Both the position numbers and the translations under genes were made by a program. The notes under the pieces were generated by a model. The model did not search any database. It worked only from the letters and a program-made list of their open reading frames with translations, and was not told where the DNA came from. From Odontesthes bonariensis (lineage: Eukaryota; Chordata; Actinopteri; Atheriniformes; Atherinopsidae), in assembly GCF_027942865.1 (NCBI RefSeq), contig NC_134517.1, positions 17,800,009-17,864,008 of the forward strand: DNA of 64,000 nt, given 5' to 3'. Of this stretch, positions 52,701 to 63,699 are shown in pieces; within the stretch, counting starts at the first letter, position 1, and every line of letters starts with the position of its first letter.

Positions 52701-55641
52701 GTTAAAGTCGAAGTGAATCATCACAGTTTGGATTTGTTTCCACAAGATAGCTTCTGTTCCGACCACACACAGAGATAAACGAGCTTCAGCAAAAACCTCA
52801 CAGCAGCCAATCGCACCGACAGGAAGACACTGAAGGCTCTGAGCTGCAGATATGTACTTTTGTATTTCCTGTTTAGGGGGGTCTCGCTTGTTTTTTCTTG
52901 CGCGCCACACCACAGTGCTCTTTTTCCACCAAGATTCACACACGAATATGTCCGTTTAAAAGTCCTCTCTTTTTTTTTACACAATTTTCTAATTCTATGT
53001 TATAGCGTGCTGCTGAAGATTTTATCATTTCTAGACATTATCATTACACGTAGAGTATAGCTTTTACACTTTGTGGCATCATTGAGCATTTTGGTTTCAC
53101 ACAAATGCAGCCAAAATAATAAAACTTTCTTATTGCCTTAGAAATTCCTACATTTTTCATATGTGCTTTATGTTATTCAGGGTCACGGGTGTGGGGGTGA
53201 GAGGCAGGGCGCACCCTGGACCGTCTTAGACATAAAATTCATCATTTCTGCATCAGCGAGGGAATGAGAATTGTCTCATTTTACCACTGCAAACATCCCA
53301 TTTGGTTGGCCTGTTTCCACATGAAAAAGGACCTCAGAGGCAGTTCAGCAGTCCAGCGCATGAGCAGTCAGTTCTGTTTAACTGATTTTAATGAACAACC
53401 ATTTGAGAGTTGAACTGAAACAGAAACAGATGAAATGGGGAAGTTAAAATGTTAAGCTTGGCAATGAAACACAAGGAGGGGTCATCCAGCATCATGGAGG
53501 CCTCTGAAGCGTCGAAGTGATGCGTTGCCTCCGATATGAGAAGGTAATCAGCCCCGAACTCCAGAAATACAGGAGGAGTCGAGTCAGACGTGGGGTTTAT
53601 GGAGGAATTTAGGCCAAAAGATCGCTCAGCTAATGTGGAAACAAGTCAAGCAGTTCACTTATACCAGTAAAGACAAGAAACAGAAAAGAGTCAAAACTTG
53701 AGATAAGTGGGGCAAAAAAAAAAAAAAAAGGAAGAAAGCTCACCACAAAGACTTTCTGTACACAACAGTGAAGCGTGGTGGAGGAAGCTCGAAGCAGTAA
53801 CGCCGCCCTAATTCAAAGCTGGAACTTGGTCAGCATTCAGCGGCCTCCTCTGGACGGCGCCGTGCAGGCCGATTCTTATCACGCTCTGCCATCGGTGAGG
53901 CTTTTTTTTGTGTCAGGATGCATTTTGTGCCACTGCAATGGGAGTTCCCTGCAAGAGAATAAAACATTCACGTCGTTCTTTGATCCGTTCTGAACCTGCA
54001 ACCTATAATGATAACGACACATGAAATAACAGCAATAAATCCACTCATGACAGAGAACGGTCAGTCCTTCCAACATCTCGCAGCTCTCTCTTCTCTTCTC
54101 TTTGCTTGGGGCAGATGTTTTCTTCACTGATCCAGTCATCTGTTACTTCCTGGATGGCTTTCTGATGATTTATTGCATCGCCGCCACGGCATTATTCTTC
54201 AGAGAAAAGGTGAGTTATGGCAACGGTAGAACCGAATTCAGGTTTGTGGGACTAGAAAGAAAAGTAAGAAAGGACCATCACAAATGTTACTCATTTCACA
54301 ATGATATACAACAGTTACGATAGTAATAGCCCTCACATCTGAAAGGAGCTTTTTTTGTTTTTGGCACGAGCTCAATTGACATTTAATACACTAGATCATT
54401 ATTCTTTTAACCAATGACTGATGGATCCAGCAGGCCTGAAAACAACATTTTAAAAGCAACGATTACTCAATAAAGGCTTTCTTCTTCTTGTCTTCTTTCC
54501 GTCTCTTTGCGGTCTAGTTTTCTAAGATCCCGCCTGTTGAAGATGTCGTAAGTGCAAAAAAGTTCAAATCCTCTCCTCAGTGTTGTTAGGTTGTCCGAGT
54601 ATACATACATCTGTGTTTGTGAGAACATGCCTACATTGATTCTTCACTGTCTTCAACCAGCAGGAGGAAATCGGGGGTATTTACCAGGTACAGACGTCTG
54701 TTGAACCTCTTAATCGTGGAAGTTAGCTTCTCTGTTGTTATGCATTTATGGATTTTTTTTTTTTTTTTTTCCCTCTTCTTTTTCAGGAACTTGAGAGGCC
54801 AGCGGAGGCTGATCCTTACCAGGTGCTCCAACCATCCAAAGGAAGGGTGGGTCACCCTCTTTGTTTGTAGACTTTTTTTTATACAGTCGTATTTTTTTTT
54901 TTTTTAACCATTTCACGTTCTTAACTGCCCTCTTCTTTTTTTTTTTTTTTATTTCTAGAAAAAAGCTGGAAAGAAAAAGGCCAAGGTAAGGCCATTTTCT
55001 TACTTTAATTTAGCGTCAACAAACACATTTAGCTCATGTAAGGGATCTTCTTTAGAAAAACAAACAAAAAATCTCTACATAGGTTTTTTTTTTTTGGTTT
55101 AGTATTTAAGTCTCACAGTAACAGGGTTCCAGGTTCGAATCCCAGCGGATCCCTTCCTGTGTGGAGTTTGCATGTTCTCCCCGTGTATGCGTGGGTTCTC
55201 TCCGAAGACTCCGGCTTCTTCCCACTGTCCAAAATCATGCATGTTAGGTTAATCGGTGACTCTAAATTGTCCCTAAGAGCAAGTTTGAGCATGGTGGTTT
55301 GTTTGACTTGTTTGTCTGGCGACCTGTCCAAGGTGTAACGCGCCTCTCGTCCAGTGACAGCGGGGATAGCCTCATTTCATATTTAAAATTCAGGTTATAA
55401 GAATTGGGGTTATAAAATGGGGTGGAAATGCGTTCCGTTTTCATTTTAGTAAGTTAAAAGAACCTTTAGAAGGCAGCTTTTGCTTTGACACTATGGAGCG
55501 TCACAGGCAAACAAGGCCGACGAGGAAAATCAATTACATCTACAAGCCCTGACTGAACAAAAAAAAAAAAGAAAAATGGTATCACAACTCATGGAGGATG
55601 TCGAATCAGCTGTGTATTTTGTTGGGGGGGGGGGGTGTGTG

Positions 55642-55672
<31 letters not shown>

Positions 55673-56516
55673 TCACTCGGCACAAAACAAAACCTTTTTT
55701 TTTTTTAAACTATGAATAAGATAATAATAAAGTTAGAACTGATGGGTTTCTCTTTTAGATCAAGTTAAAAGAATTTAAATTGGACCCTTTTTTACCCCCA
55801 ACAGGATTTTTTGGATTTTTACTTATTTTTTGCACTGTTTGCTGGCCATATCATCAAGTTGATGTCTTTTCTGTGGAAAAGTTTCAACTCACTTTGCTCG
55901 GTGGCAGATTATCATCCTGAAAAACCTTCATTACAACTGATGGAATTTAGAAAATTGACCGTAACTTGTGTCCACTTCTAAGTCTACATCGTCTAGGCAA
56001 TGGCCGCCATCTCCCCTGGTCCCTCATCTGACTTGACAATCCCATCATCAAAGATTGTGGAAATGTGCTCGTTTTCATCAGTCAATCATCTTTTTATGTT
56101 TCATTGGCAAAAGTTCCAGCATCTCCTCCTTGTTCAGTGCGGGTTGGCGATTCACTTTCATCTAACCATCCACAGTCCAGGCATCACTGCTTCTCTTTAG
56201 CCCACCTAAACCCTAAACTTTCTTTTTTAGGTGTTAGTGATGGTTCAGGTTCAGCTTTTCTGGGATTCTTCTTAAACTCTGCAAGCACTCTCTTTTAACT
56301 GGGTTAGGGTTATTTGCATATTTAAAGAGGATTCCATCTATTCTTTTTTGCCAGGGGTTGTATTTTAACATCTTTTAACAGCTTTATGCCATCGGTGTGA
56401 AGCTTTAACTTGGTCTTTCCTCTCTTCAGCAGAACCACACCCAGCAGGGGGACCAGGACCCCTACGAATCTTTGAGCCCCAGACTTCCAGTTCCACCAGC
56501 TCGGCATCCCAACTGA
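49717..56516 (+). CDS. cd247: CD247 / T-cell receptor CD3 zeta chain, 8 proposed coding exons
   Basis: Proposed exons are 49717-49780, 54115-54209, 54518-54547, 54664-54687, 54787-54846, 54959-54985, 55507-55578 and 56430-56516, giving 152 aa (human about 164). CD3 zeta dimerises in the T-cell receptor complex and carries activation motifs. Residues 1-21 are a signal peptide. A very short ectodomain leads to DPVICYFLDGFLMIYCIAAT, with the membrane Cys and Asp (C31, D35) that make zeta dimers. One full ITAM is formed across an exon junction: Y70-QEL, eight residues, Y82-QVL. A basic KKAGKKKAK stretch follows. The last exon has DPYESL. Exon 7 is the least sure, since its donor follows an A-rich run; skipping it keeps frame. 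FcR-gamma is excluded by length, exon pattern and the pou2f1 neighbour. Confidence 0.85.
50067..50110. repeat. Perfect inverted repeat / hairpin, 20-bp arms, 4-nt loop
   Basis: The left arm TAATGCAACAAACAGCAAAA (50067-50086) is followed by CTGA and then its exact reverse complement (50091-50110). It lies in cd247 intron 1. Confidence 0.95.
51536..51600 (-). repeat. Fragment of the tRNA-headed fish repeat
   Basis: CCCTGTGATGGACTGGCAGG and GTCCAGGGTGCATACTGCC match the end block of the family seen at 55108-55380 (GGCGACCTGTCCAAGGTGTA there). It abuts the MITE at 51651. Confidence 0.55.
51651..51757. mobile_element. Short MITE, internally deleted copy of the 36134-36792 element
   Basis: This 107-bp element begins TACGGAAGCCCTAAACGGCC and ends CGCTCTGGGCTTCCGTA, with 11-bp perfect terminal inverted repeats. 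Its first 55 bp are the same as the longer copy, and so are its last 38 bp (from TATACGTACC) except for one base in the terminal repeat. The internal 550 bp are missing. Confidence 0.8.
53178..53235 (-). repeat. Fragment of the tRNA-headed fish repeat (antisense)
   Basis: GGGTCACGGGTGTGGGGGTG and GGCAGGGCGCACCCTGGACC are reverse complements of the distal end of the family copied at 55108-55380. Confidence 0.5.
54986..55506 (+). other. cd247 intron 6
   Basis: Most of this intron is occupied by a dispersed repeat at about 55108-55380. No other feature is seen. Confidence 0.55.
55108..55380 (+). repeat. tRNA-headed dispersed fish repeat (SINE-like)
   Basis: The copy carries GGTTCCAGGTTCGAATCCCA (tRNA B-box-like), GTGTGGAGTTTGCATGTTCT, GGTTAATCGGTGACTCTAAA, and ends near GACAGCGGGGATAG. 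This block order is that of one of the most common repeats in teleost genomes. It lies in cd247 intron 6, sense to the gene. Confidence 0.75.
55579..56429 (+). other. cd247 intron 7
   Basis: The sequence holds a G run at 55625-55635, AAAT units at 55644-55660 and T-rich stretches. No additional YxxL-bearing exon could be recognised between the proposed exons 7 and 8. Confidence 0.5.
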
Positions 56517-56890
56517 GCATTCCTGAACACAAGCCAAGACGACTAAGCTGATGAAGCGATCGGTGTGACATGAGTTTGTCTTTTATTAAGCAGATATGGT
56601 CTGGTTTCACATTTGCCGCTTTTTTTCACTCTTCTGCGATTCAAAATTTTTTGGGGCGATTCTACAGCTCGTAAAAAAAAGGAAGCAAATAAGGGTTTTT
56701 AATATATCGTTTGGGCTGTTGTTCTAGCGTCTTAAAGACTATTGTTTTACTAATATATATATATGTGTATATATAAATATGTATTTGGATACACACACAC
56801 ACGTCTTAAGATTCTCCAATTAAATCTATAACAATTGCTAAGATGTCGCCTTAAATGACATCTGTGTCATAGAAATTAAAAGAAAAGCAA
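56517..56890 (+). other. cd247 3' UTR
   Basis: This follows TGA at 56514-56516. ATTAAA at 56818-56823 and again near 56874 are candidate poly(A) signals. A TA/CA microsatellite lies near 56754-56802. The gene converges with pou2f1 from here. Confidence 0.5.
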
Positions 56891-59667
56891 ACGGTGATGG
56901 ACTGTTGTACTCTGTTAAAAGTCTGTGGCTCTACATAACAAGTGGCACAGTGTGCTATGACTGAACCCCGACCAAAGACAAAGCGCCTGTCGAAAACACT
57001 TGGAAAATGGTTTAATGACGTTTACAACAAAAGAGAACTGTACATTTACAGTAAAGTTTATCTTTGTATGTGTATAAAAACAAAACAAACGAAAATACAG
57101 CAGACAAACGCATCAAAATCTACTATGCATCCTGATTCACATACTTTAAAACTCCTACACAATCTTTCAGTTCTACGCCGGCATGACTGGGGGCTCTGGT
57201 GGTTTTTTTCTTCTTTTTTTTTCTCTTTTTAATGTTTTTTTTTTTTGTCCCCCCCACTCTTCTTGTAAATCAGACCAGAGCAGAGCTCCTTTCTCAGTGT
57301 TGTATTCCACGGTGGAAACCAAAACTCTTTACATTCGAGTCCTGGGAAAGTCCATTCTTATCGGACTTCAGAGTAAGAAAAGGAAAAAAAAAGAAAAGAA
57401 AAAAGAAAAAAGGGGGAAATAAAATGGGAACACATTCCTTTAGATGAGCCCAAGCTTCCGACATGAAGTGTTTTACAGAAAGCATTTCTTGAGATACACA
57501 GACATTATTATGTACATGGTTGGCGTTCTTTTTTTTTTTCTTCTTTTCTTTCCCTCTTAAAGCCGTTGGGCTGTGAACTGATAATCGCACACATGACACA
57601 CCCAAAAAAACATACAAAAATACAATATTTTTCACCTACCAAGAGTAAGACAGTTCTGCAATTAGTTCCATGCTGTGACAGAAAAAAAAAAGAAGTTACA
57701 ACAAACAAACGAGAAACAGATGCTTTTCACGCACGTTTTTCTCCGAAATATATCAAAATATACATCTAAGCTTTGGAATTACCGAGGCTAGGACTAAAGC
57801 CAGTGCTGGGTTTGTCTCTTAATACACATGCTGCAGGGCGTAAGGGAGAGAAGACAGACGAGAGACACACAGGACAGAGAGATATCTTTGGTATCTGCAC
57901 TTGTCAAAAGTTAAATATTTGGATTTTTGCTTTGGGATAGCGCTTGCGAGGTCCCACAACCTCACTTGGAGTAAAGCATTACACAAAGTGTCACTGAAGC
58001 CCGTCGCTCAGAGGTTCTGAGCCAGAGGGACACAGTCCATGCAGAGTGAAGGACCGTGATGCATAGTGTCACAGCTGATCAGAGTCTGTAGTGAAGAGAC
58101 GATGTCGTAGGAGGGGAGAGGTGGGGGGAGGGAAGGGGGAGGTTCGACGACCGCAGGATGTGTATTCCTGGAGACAACAGGGTTATGTCCTGGGACTACA
58201 GTGTACAGATGATGAGGAGGAGACAGACGCACTGTGAGACGCAGGAACAGCATTTTCACCACAGTCCTTGAGAGAGAAACAGTGGAAGGTGGAGGTGGGG
58301 GAGGCAGGGGGGCGTCCTAGCAACAGTGCTCAAGATAGACAAACACACAACGTCCTGAGCAGGTACAGTGTGCACAGGATCGACCCTCAGTGTGTATTAA
58401 AAAAAGAAAATGAAACAAAAACACCACTCAGCTACTACCACATTGGATCGTGCCCGTCGGAGAAGCCCGCTCAGTCCCCGTCCGGTCCCCCTCCGATCCC
58501 CGCCCCCAGGCACTGAAACCGCTGCACCGTCAGGGCGCCGCGTTCGCACGCGATAAAAAGCAAACTCTTTACAAGACGAGCCGAGGACTCTGGGGTTTTT
58601 GGGACCGCGCCGCCCTGATCCGGTGCCGAGCAGCGAGGCGGGGGGGTTGGGCGGGACGTGGGTGTTTGCTCGTATACAATCAGGTTTAGAAGTCTTTGGT
58701 TAACGTTGGTACCACGGGAAACTGAGAGCGGGCTGCGACGGCGCACAGTCACGTGGGAAGACACGCACATACCTGCACCTGGTCAGAGTGGAACTTAAAA
58801 CAAAAACAGGATTGTCAAACTTAAAAAAAAAGAAAGAAAGAAAAGTGTTCTAACATAAAGGGGGACATCTGTTGGTTCAACAGAAAATAACTTAAGTGGC
58901 AGCAAACGAATACAATTAATTAAAATCAACTTTTTATCTCAAGTCACAACAAATAACTCTGTTTTAATGCTGAAAGACACCAGTGTGCAGCAGAAGTACA
59001 CAAAAAAAAAAACGTAAAAGAAAAGACAGCAGACATTCGTGAGCACTGGTGTGTGATCTGTCTCCCCCTTGTGGCAGTTTGTTTCCACAACCCATCATAA
59101 AGTACAGGTATGAGCAGGCTTCTCCACCGACACAAGTTTGAGTATTTGTCTTTTTTTTCTAAAGATTTTTTATTTTTTTAAAGATGTTTAAGAACATAAT
59201 CCTTATTCCTTAAGTAGATTAAAGCAGGTTTTCACTCAGTCTTGAGTTAGAAATGAGGTATACAACAGCTTCTTTTGCCTTACTGGTGCCCCACGCGTCC
59301 ATTATCGACAAGAAGGACCAGCAAACCAGTGTGGTTGGGGCGAACGTTAACTCGATGCCTGGTTGATCCGAGACAGCGTCTCGAGATCTCACCGCCGGCT
59401 ACTGAAAGTGGAGCACTAAAAGCCAAGTCGGTGCCAAGAAAGACGGTTCATAAGAGTACGGGTTGTCCGCAAACTGCAGATCTACCAAAAACAAACCCCG
59501 TCGATCAGTAGAGGACCTCAATCCCAGACAGCAACAAAAATAAGTCTCTTGTTGCGCACTTTTCGAAGGAAAAATAAAACTTAAAAATCACTCGTTAAGC
59601 CCACTGGAGGATGGAGAAGAATACACCATAATGGTTTGCAGACTGCCCTCATGATTCTCTCTTTAAG

Positions 59668-59723
<56 letters not shown>
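59668..59723. repeat. CA microsatellite
   Basis: A CACACA tract of about 55 bp has a short CGCGCG interruption near its start. Confidence 0.95.
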
Positions 59724-59894
59724 ACCTGCTGGAATTATTAGTAAAGCTTTTCTCACAGGTATCCCCAACCTGTCTGAGTCATACCTAAAAAACATAGGTA
59801 GCAACATAACCTTCTAACGCTCTAAAATGCCCAAAGTACACTGTATTATTTCAGTGAAAACAATGCACTGGGTGAGCTCGACGCTCAAGCTCTC

Positions 59895-59915
59895 TCACAC
59901 ACACACACACACACA
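59895..59915. repeat. CA microsatellite (short)
   Basis: A pure CA tract of about 20 bp lies about 170 bp from the longer one. Confidence 0.9.
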
Positions 59916-60394
59916 GAACAAACAATGCTACAATGCTCATGTCTTCTACGTAACAATAAGGCATAAATGATAAGGTTAATATTCTCTGTCAAACTAAGAA
60001 AGCCAGTGATCTTGCCCTCTCACGCTATACAAAAAAATTAAAGGCATAAAGTAATAGTTTAACAAAAAACAAAACAAATGATTGTTAAAGACAGCACAGC
60101 AAATCCCAAAGTCAACAATGACTAGAAAAAAAGAAAAAAAAAGATTTAAGATCAGATGTTTCAGAGTCTCCTAACAGCCAGGGGACCCGTCTGAGAGGAG
60201 CGCCGTAACGAGCCCCTTCAGTCGGGGAAAAAAAAAAAAAAAAAAAAGACCTCCGTCGGGGGCACGCTATCGCATTTCCTCAGTTTTTTTTTTTTCATTT
60301 AGTTATTTTTTTTTTTTTCATTTTTTGGTCTGGTCAGTTTTTAAAAAAAAGAAAACAAACAAAAAAAAAAACGAGAAAAAGATCCGGGGTGATC

Positions 60395-60417
60395 CCTCTC
60401 TCTCTCTCTCTCTCTCT
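60395..60417. repeat. CT microsatellite
   Basis: A pure CTCTCT tract of about 22 bp is followed by a T/C-rich run. Confidence 0.9.
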
Positions 60418-63400
60418 TTTTCTTCTTTAAATTATGATAAACACTACATTCAGTCTTGATAACGTACTAGTTCAAATATAAAATATGAATATCTTACAAG
60501 TGTTTATATATATATTTATATGTATAGAGTTAAGAAAAGATCGTCTCTCTAATTCTTAAGTCTTTCCTCAGATAAATATTTCAGTAACATCCTATCGGTG
60601 CCGGCCGGCTTCGTCGTGCTTGCAAAATGCAACTGCAAACGGCACCGGAGCTGGTCTTAGTTCTCATAGAGGGGCCCCCCCCTCGTGGACGGGCCCCCCC
60701 GTGGACAGGGTTTAAAAACCAGCGACACCGGCAACCAGACGCCAACACCGCCTGGCTGCAAAGAGAAAGGCTTTTGCTTTGGCAAGAAGGATCTCAAAAT
60801 AATATCTAAACCTGGAAATACCCCATAAATAGTAGTACTAGAAAATAGCAGTAGTAGGTTGTCCTTTTATGTACGGTTCCTATGTGTGGTTCAATCGTAT
60901 AAACTCTGAATGGCAGGCCAGACAGTACTCATACATTCTACAATGTTCTGTACACAGAGGTGTCTACAGGTGAACCTTATGTTGAAGTGCTGCTGAGGTA
61001 TATTCAGTCAAATAATTCAAGAGAGAAGAAGCACAAAGAGGATCAAGTGGACAAACAGCCACTAAATAATCACTGCAATAATTCATTTCAATGCTACTTT
61101 TGTGTGGAGTTTGTGAATGTGTAGCACATAAATGGCGCTTTATCCCACTGCTATGTTAGGTAAGATAGTTTGGCAGGTTGTTTGTTTCTTTTTTCTTTTC
61201 TAAAACAAGTCCACAGATTTGGGGAGCAGCATACTACTTGTTAACACACTGGTTCAGAGTGGTGTCGCTGAGAGGTGGCGAAGAATGTTCTCTGGTGATC
61301 AGATCTATGCATTTACATCAATGAGCCCGCCAAGCTGGGAAGGTCCAAACAAAACAAAAAGAGCCCTGATTTTTTCACAGGATGTACTCGTAAAGCTATC
61401 GGGGGAAGCATGCGGGCCCTCTCACAGCTCGACTCCCGCCGGCAGCTTCAGCAGCAAGTTGTTAAAGCTAAGTTTCTGTGGGCTGCGCCCAGCAGCACCG
61501 AATCGGAGGAAATCTGGCGAGGGCCGAAGTGGGAGGGCAGAGAAATCGCTTTGGGGAGGGTAGAGATCATCAAAACTTGTGTGCTCGGGCAGGCGGAGCA
61601 AACTACTGAGGAAAAACCACTTTGGTTAAAGCTGTTGTTTTATGGCTGAATATTAGCACAAAACCAAAAAACAAAAACCCTTCCCCACTATGGTCCAGAA
61701 AAATCCAAAAACCGCTACCACTCCAGATTCGAAAGTGAAAAAAAAAAAAAAAAAAAAAACACCAAAAAACAAGGGGCCATCGAATGGCTCAAAGAAAACC
61801 AGATCAAGCAGTAAAGGTGAGGCCCACGTGGTTCAAAAATATTAAGAGTAAGAAGAAAACTACTTTCTCACACCCCAACCCACCAATCCCTCTTATTTTT
61901 GGTTAGTTGTGCTGCCAATTAAAAAATAAAATAAAAATCGAGCGATGAGACACTTTAATCAAATCAAACGAATGTAATCTTTGGAAATGATCATCAAAAT
62001 ATTGCATTTCTATATTCTGTTGACAATGAGGAGATTCTGTACTCATAAATATATCGACTAGACTAAGCTACAGCGACGACACACAGCAATTATCTTAAGA
62101 AATCTTTTTGGTATATCTTAAAGTACGCAAGTCAGTCAAATGACTGCAGACAGAATAAAAAGGATTTCATTCCTCCCCAAACAGGCAGACCGCAGCTCAT
62201 CAGTCCAGTTTTTTTTGTTTGTTTTTTTTTGGTACAGATACTGTGCACAAGTAGATACGACAGTACTACTATTTAAAAAAGAAAAACATAAAAACCACAA
62301 CACAAACACCCCCATGAGGCCAATGCCACCGGACGACTGCCGCAACGTTCCACGGCCGACAAAAGCCCTCCTTAAAAACGCGCCGCAGAACCGCCTACTT
62401 TCCGCCCCTGAACGCAAACGTACTGTACAGTTTTTCCAACGGATGTTGCAAGCCACACCGCTCTCATTAAGACGCAGTACTGCCCGTCCGCAGCTCGCTT
62501 TAAAGCTCTCAATGTAATGTCTTTGACCACTTTCTGTCAGTGTCTAAACCTTATTCAGACCGTCGTTTCACAGCAGCGGCGGCGCCTTCGCTGCCGCGGC
62601 AAAGTGTAAAACTCAGTGTTTCCAGAAGAGAGACCCGGAGAGACGCGCGCACCGTCCCTCCGACCCCTTAAAGCAATGATAACCTTTATATCGGCCACTT
62701 ATTACTTGTTTTTAAAGCCTTATAACCACGATTAAAAAGTGATAGTTTGAAAGTTAACTTAAAAGTAGACCTACAAAGTTCTGAAAAATGTCAAAAAAAA
62801 AATAAAAAATAAAAAATACAGACAGCAAAGATAAGAGAAGAAAGTTTCTAAAATATAACTTTGATATGATATTAGTCAAGGCCTGTCAAAGAAATATACA
62901 GAAGAAGATAATCAAAGATGGGGTGACACACGAACCCCTGTTAGTGATGAATCTCGTGAAATTAGTAAAATCAGTCGAGTTTGAAAGTTAAAAGAGTTTT
63001 TTTGTTTTTGGTTAGAAGTATTTCAGAGAAGATTCTGAGCTAGAAAGAGGAGGATATATATATACAAAATATGAACAGCTCGATGGCACCGAGGATGTTT
63101 TCCTCCTGGACACTTGTTAGGGTTCATGACAAGCGGCAGGTGTCCATCTGGCTTCCGTTTGGGGGGAAAGAAAATCTCCAGGAATCATAAAAGGGGAAAA
63201 CGGGGGAGAAAAAAAATAAAAATAAAAGAAATCAAGCCCAATCTTATTGGAGGTCATTCTCTTTTTGGTGGCAGCAAAAGGATTAAATAATGGTAGATAC
63301 AATGGAACGAATATGGGGTTGTTTCGTGAAGCACAGAGCAAGCAACCTCCCTGTTCCTTACGTGGTGTCATAGGAGTAGTGCTCTACGCAGGAAATGGGG

Positions 63401-63430
63401 CATTCGTTTTGGGATGCAGCCCGACTGGCT

Positions 63431-63699
63431 TCACTGAGCCTTAGAGGCAGTGGTAATGGTCGAGGCTTGCACAGGCACGGCCGCCGCGGTGGCCTGATGG
63501 TGGGCGTCAGCAGTGACCTGGAGGCCCCCCGTGCCGGCCGACACCAGGCTGACGGGGTTGCTGGTGAGCAGCGACAGGTTCTGGGGGTTCAGGAAGAGCG
63601 GCGTGGTCACCAGGTTGTTGTTACCAGCCGAGGTGTTGGCGAACAGCAGGTTACCACCTTCGAGCGAAGTGATTGGGATCGTGCCGCCCGACGCCAGTG
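63431..63699 (-). CDS. pou2f1: POU domain class 2 transcription factor 1 (Oct-1), terminal coding exon (partial)
   Basis: On the minus strand an acceptor (CTCTGCAG) at 63700-63707 opens an exon that runs to TGA at 63433-63431, encoding the last 88 residues plus a split codon. It reads [20 protein letters not shown], then [20 protein letters not shown], and ends TITTASKAQ. This matches the Ser/Thr/Ala-rich C-terminal activation region of Oct-1, including its invariant last residues. Oct-1 binds the octamer ATGCAAAT. The POU-specific domain and homeodomain exons lie beyond the right edge. The stretch between the two blocks is shorter and more His/Ala-rich than I remember from mammals. POU2F2 and POU2F3 do not share this ending. 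Confidence 0.92.

Larger units (their letters stand above)
49781..54114 (+). other. cd247 intron 1
   Basis: A 4.3-kb intron separates the signal-peptide exon from the membrane exon. It holds a perfect hairpin at 50067-50110, a short MITE at 51651-51757, and fragments of the common tRNA-headed repeat near 51536-51600 and 53178-53235. A block near 53770-53810 (CAGTGAAGCGTGGTGGAGGA) recalls a Tc1-like transposase remnant. No further exon is recognised. Confidence 0.6.
56891..63430 (-). other. Probable long 3' UTR of pou2f1, plus convergent spacer
   Basis: No coding exon is found in these 6.5 kb on either strand. Mammalian POU2F1 has a very long 3' UTR, so most of the stretch is inferred to be untranslated pou2f1 sequence read on the minus strand. 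It holds CA tracts (59668-59723, 59895-59915), a CT tract (60395-60417), many long A/T runs and a CpG-dense patch at about 58440-58760. The distal end of the transcript cannot be fixed. Confidence 0.5.

Noticed and set aside
49717-56516. FCER1G (FcR gamma) as the identity
   Set aside because: FcR gamma is about 86 aa with a different exon pattern; the LDGFLMIYC membrane segment, tail length and adjacent pou2f1 fit CD247.
59668-60417. Regular repeats that might suggest a CRISPR array
   Set aside because: They are CA and CT microsatellites without spacers, in vertebrate DNA.
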